Assembly: GCA_937884735.1 (NCBI GenBank)
Contig: CAKZYI010000237.1
Span: 1-8,187 of the forward strand
DNA length: 8,187 bases
From: an uncultured Pleurocapsa sp.
Lineage (GTDB): Bacteria; Cyanobacteriota; Cyanobacteriia; Cyanobacteriales; Xenococcaceae
Direction: 5' to 3'
Of the stretch, positions 6,948 to 8,187 are shown one piece after another. The position numbers and the translations under genes were made by a program. Below the pieces are notes generated by a model. The model ran no database searches. It had not been told where the DNA came from and saw only the letters and a list, made by a program, of their open reading frames with translations. Positions within the stretch are counted from its first letter, which is position 1. Each line of letters starts with the position of its first letter.

Positions 6948-8187
6948 TTTAAATATAGCCATCGTCGCAATTTTCCTCTAGCGATCGCAAGAAGTATTTT
7001 AAGATAGGTAATGGGACTAGTATATCTTTGAACCAAAGCGGTGACATCGCTGATCTCTGTATCTGGGAGATACCACTGTTGATGTACTGCTAAACAATCT
7101 GCCAAAAACTGCTCTTTGCAAGTACTTCTTTGTACCTTTCCGCTCGAAGTTTTGGGTATTCTTCCTGGTTTGACTAGAATAATGGCATAAACATCAATTA
7201 GGTGTTGCTCAAATATCGACCAACGAATTTTTTCCACCACTTCATCTAAAACCAAAGATTTACGGTGGCTGCGCTCTATCTCTTGCACGATTACCAGTCT
7301 AGCTTTTCCTTCTACTTCTACAGAGAAAGCTGCACCACAGTTATTTTTCAAACCTGCATGACATTGTTCTACAGTTTGTTCTAGATATTGAGGATAATAA
7401 TTCAGTCCCCAAAACACAAGAACATCTTTCATTCTCCCCGTAAGATATAGCTCCCCGCCGTGAATAAATCCAAGATCCCCAGTGCGTAAATAGTTATTAC
7501 CATTTAAATTAGCCTGAAAAGTCTGTAGTGTCTTCTCTGGTAATTGCCAATATCCTTTACCAACACTCGATCCAGAAAACCAAATTTCGCCGATTTCATT
7601 ATCCTGACACTCAATCAAAGATTCAGGATTGACAATCGCCATTTTGCCATCCAACCAAGGATAACCCGCACTAACCACAGTAGTTGCAGACTGCTTGACT
7701 TCTACAGCCTTACCTTCTTCTAGAGCAATCTTATCCACCTGAAGAATATTAGGAAACTTGGCTTTATCTCCTCCTGTAATCATCAAAGTGGCTTCCGCCA
7801 TGCCATAGCAAGGGTAAAAAGAAGACCTTTTAAAGCCACAACCAGCAAAATTATCGCTGAATCGAGATAAAGTAGCTTCCTGTACTGGTTCTGCACCACT
7901 AAACGCAACTTTCCAGGTACTTAAGTCTAATTCCTCCATTTGTTTGTCCGTAATGCGATCGCATAACAAGTCGTAGGCAAAATTTGGCGCACCGCTGGTA
8001 GTCGCTTGATATTTACTAATAGCCTGTAACCATCTAACAGGTTTTTGCACAAAACTAATGGGAGACATCATCACACAACATATCCCCAAATATATAGGCT
8101 GAATCACATGACCAATTAAACCCATGTCGTGAAACAATGGTAGCCAGCTAACCCCAATTGATTCCGCCGTATGTCCAAAAGCCAACC
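6908..8187 (-). CDS. Fatty acyl-AMP ligase (FAAL), N-terminus cut by window edge
   Basis: This is an adenylate-forming enzyme of the FAAL branch, which activates a fatty acid with ATP to acyl-AMP and passes it to an acyl carrier protein or PKS/NRPS rather than to CoA. About 425 C-terminal residues of a usual 570-600 are present; the frame stays open to the right edge, and the TTG at 8185 is internal, not a start. Fragment positions: SWLPLFHDMGLIGH at 13-26, SGAPNFAYDL at 64-73, SGAEPV at 96-101, YPCYGMAEATL at 124-134 (the adenylate-forming YGxxE region), RTGDLGF at 234-240, the hinge GRMKD at 250-254 and the C-terminal lysine Lys350 in KTSSGK. HDMGLIG and YPCYGMAEATL point to FAAL rather than acyl-CoA ligase. 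The gene ends about 60 residues after Lys350 with no fused carrier or ketosynthase domain. It is the first visible gene of the minus-strand operon, so its promoter lies outside the window. Confidence 0.92.
   Translation of the reverse strand, partial: LAFGHTAESIGVSWLPLFHDMGLIGHVIQPIYLGICCVMMSPISFVQKPVRWLQAISKYQATTSGAPNFAYDLLCDRITDKQMEELDLSTWKVAFSGAEPVQEATLSRFSDNFAGCGFKRSSFYPCYGMAEATLMITGGDKAKFPNILQVDKIALEEGKAVEVKQSATTVVSAGYPWLDGKMAIVNPESLIECQDNEIGEIWFSGSSVGKGYWQLPEKTLQTFQANLNGNNYLRTGDLGFIHGGELYLTGRMKDVLVFWGLNYYPQYLEQTVEQCHAGLKNNCGAAFSVEVEGKARLVIVQEIERSHRKSLVLDEVVEKIRWSIFEQHLIDVYAIILVKPGRIPKTSSGKVQRSTCKEQFLADCLAVHQQWYLPDTEISDVTALVQRYTSPITYLKILLAIARGKLRRWLYLKVISNKGDSVRRM

Noticed and set aside
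8183..8185. TTG as the true start of the FAAL gene
   Set aside because: The conserved N-terminal part of the adenylation domain (about 150 residues) is missing and the frame is open to the window edge, so the gene is simply truncated by the window.

Overview
The window looks like a chromosomal piece of an AT-rich cyanobacterium. It contains eight copies of the octamer GCGATCGC (HIP1, a well-known cyanobacterial over-represented palindrome), at 868, 4136, 4628, 6067, 6142, 6839, 6981 and 7955. It also carries a secreted hydrolase with the DUF1400 N-terminal domain, which is essentially a cyanobacterial protein type. A narrower placement (for example among Pleurocapsales or Chroococcales) would be a guess.

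Layout: 1-368 is non-coding and carries a partial tandem duplication (95-bp units offset by 139 bp) ahead of htpG. htpG (369-2351, +) encodes a full-length Hsp90-type chaperone and ends in a clear intrinsic terminator (2381-2414). A perfect TATAAT box (2466-2471) then leads into a CPBP/CAAX-type intramembrane protease gene (2513-3388, +). This gene converges with a minus-strand gene set, and the 185-bp gap between them holds a 43-bp near-perfect palindrome (3461-3503), almost equidistant from both stop codons.

The right half is a probable three-gene minus-strand operon read from right to left. It starts with a fatty acyl-AMP ligase (FAAL) whose N-terminus lies beyond the window. After 22 bp comes an exported DUF1400 alpha/beta hydrolase. 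After 30 bp comes a polytopic membrane protein with features of GT-C-type glycosyltransferases. The FAAL should activate a fatty acid as acyl-adenylate for transfer to a carrier protein that is not seen here. The other two products should act at or beyond the membrane. A role in making or remodelling an envelope lipid or glycolipid is a reasonable inference but is not shown by the sequence.

The most unusual structures are the 43-bp palindrome, the heptamer repeat with inserted mini-hairpin that forms the FAAL stop region, and the FAAL/DUF1400 hydrolase/membrane protein operon. No RNA genes, CRISPR arrays or transposase genes are visible.
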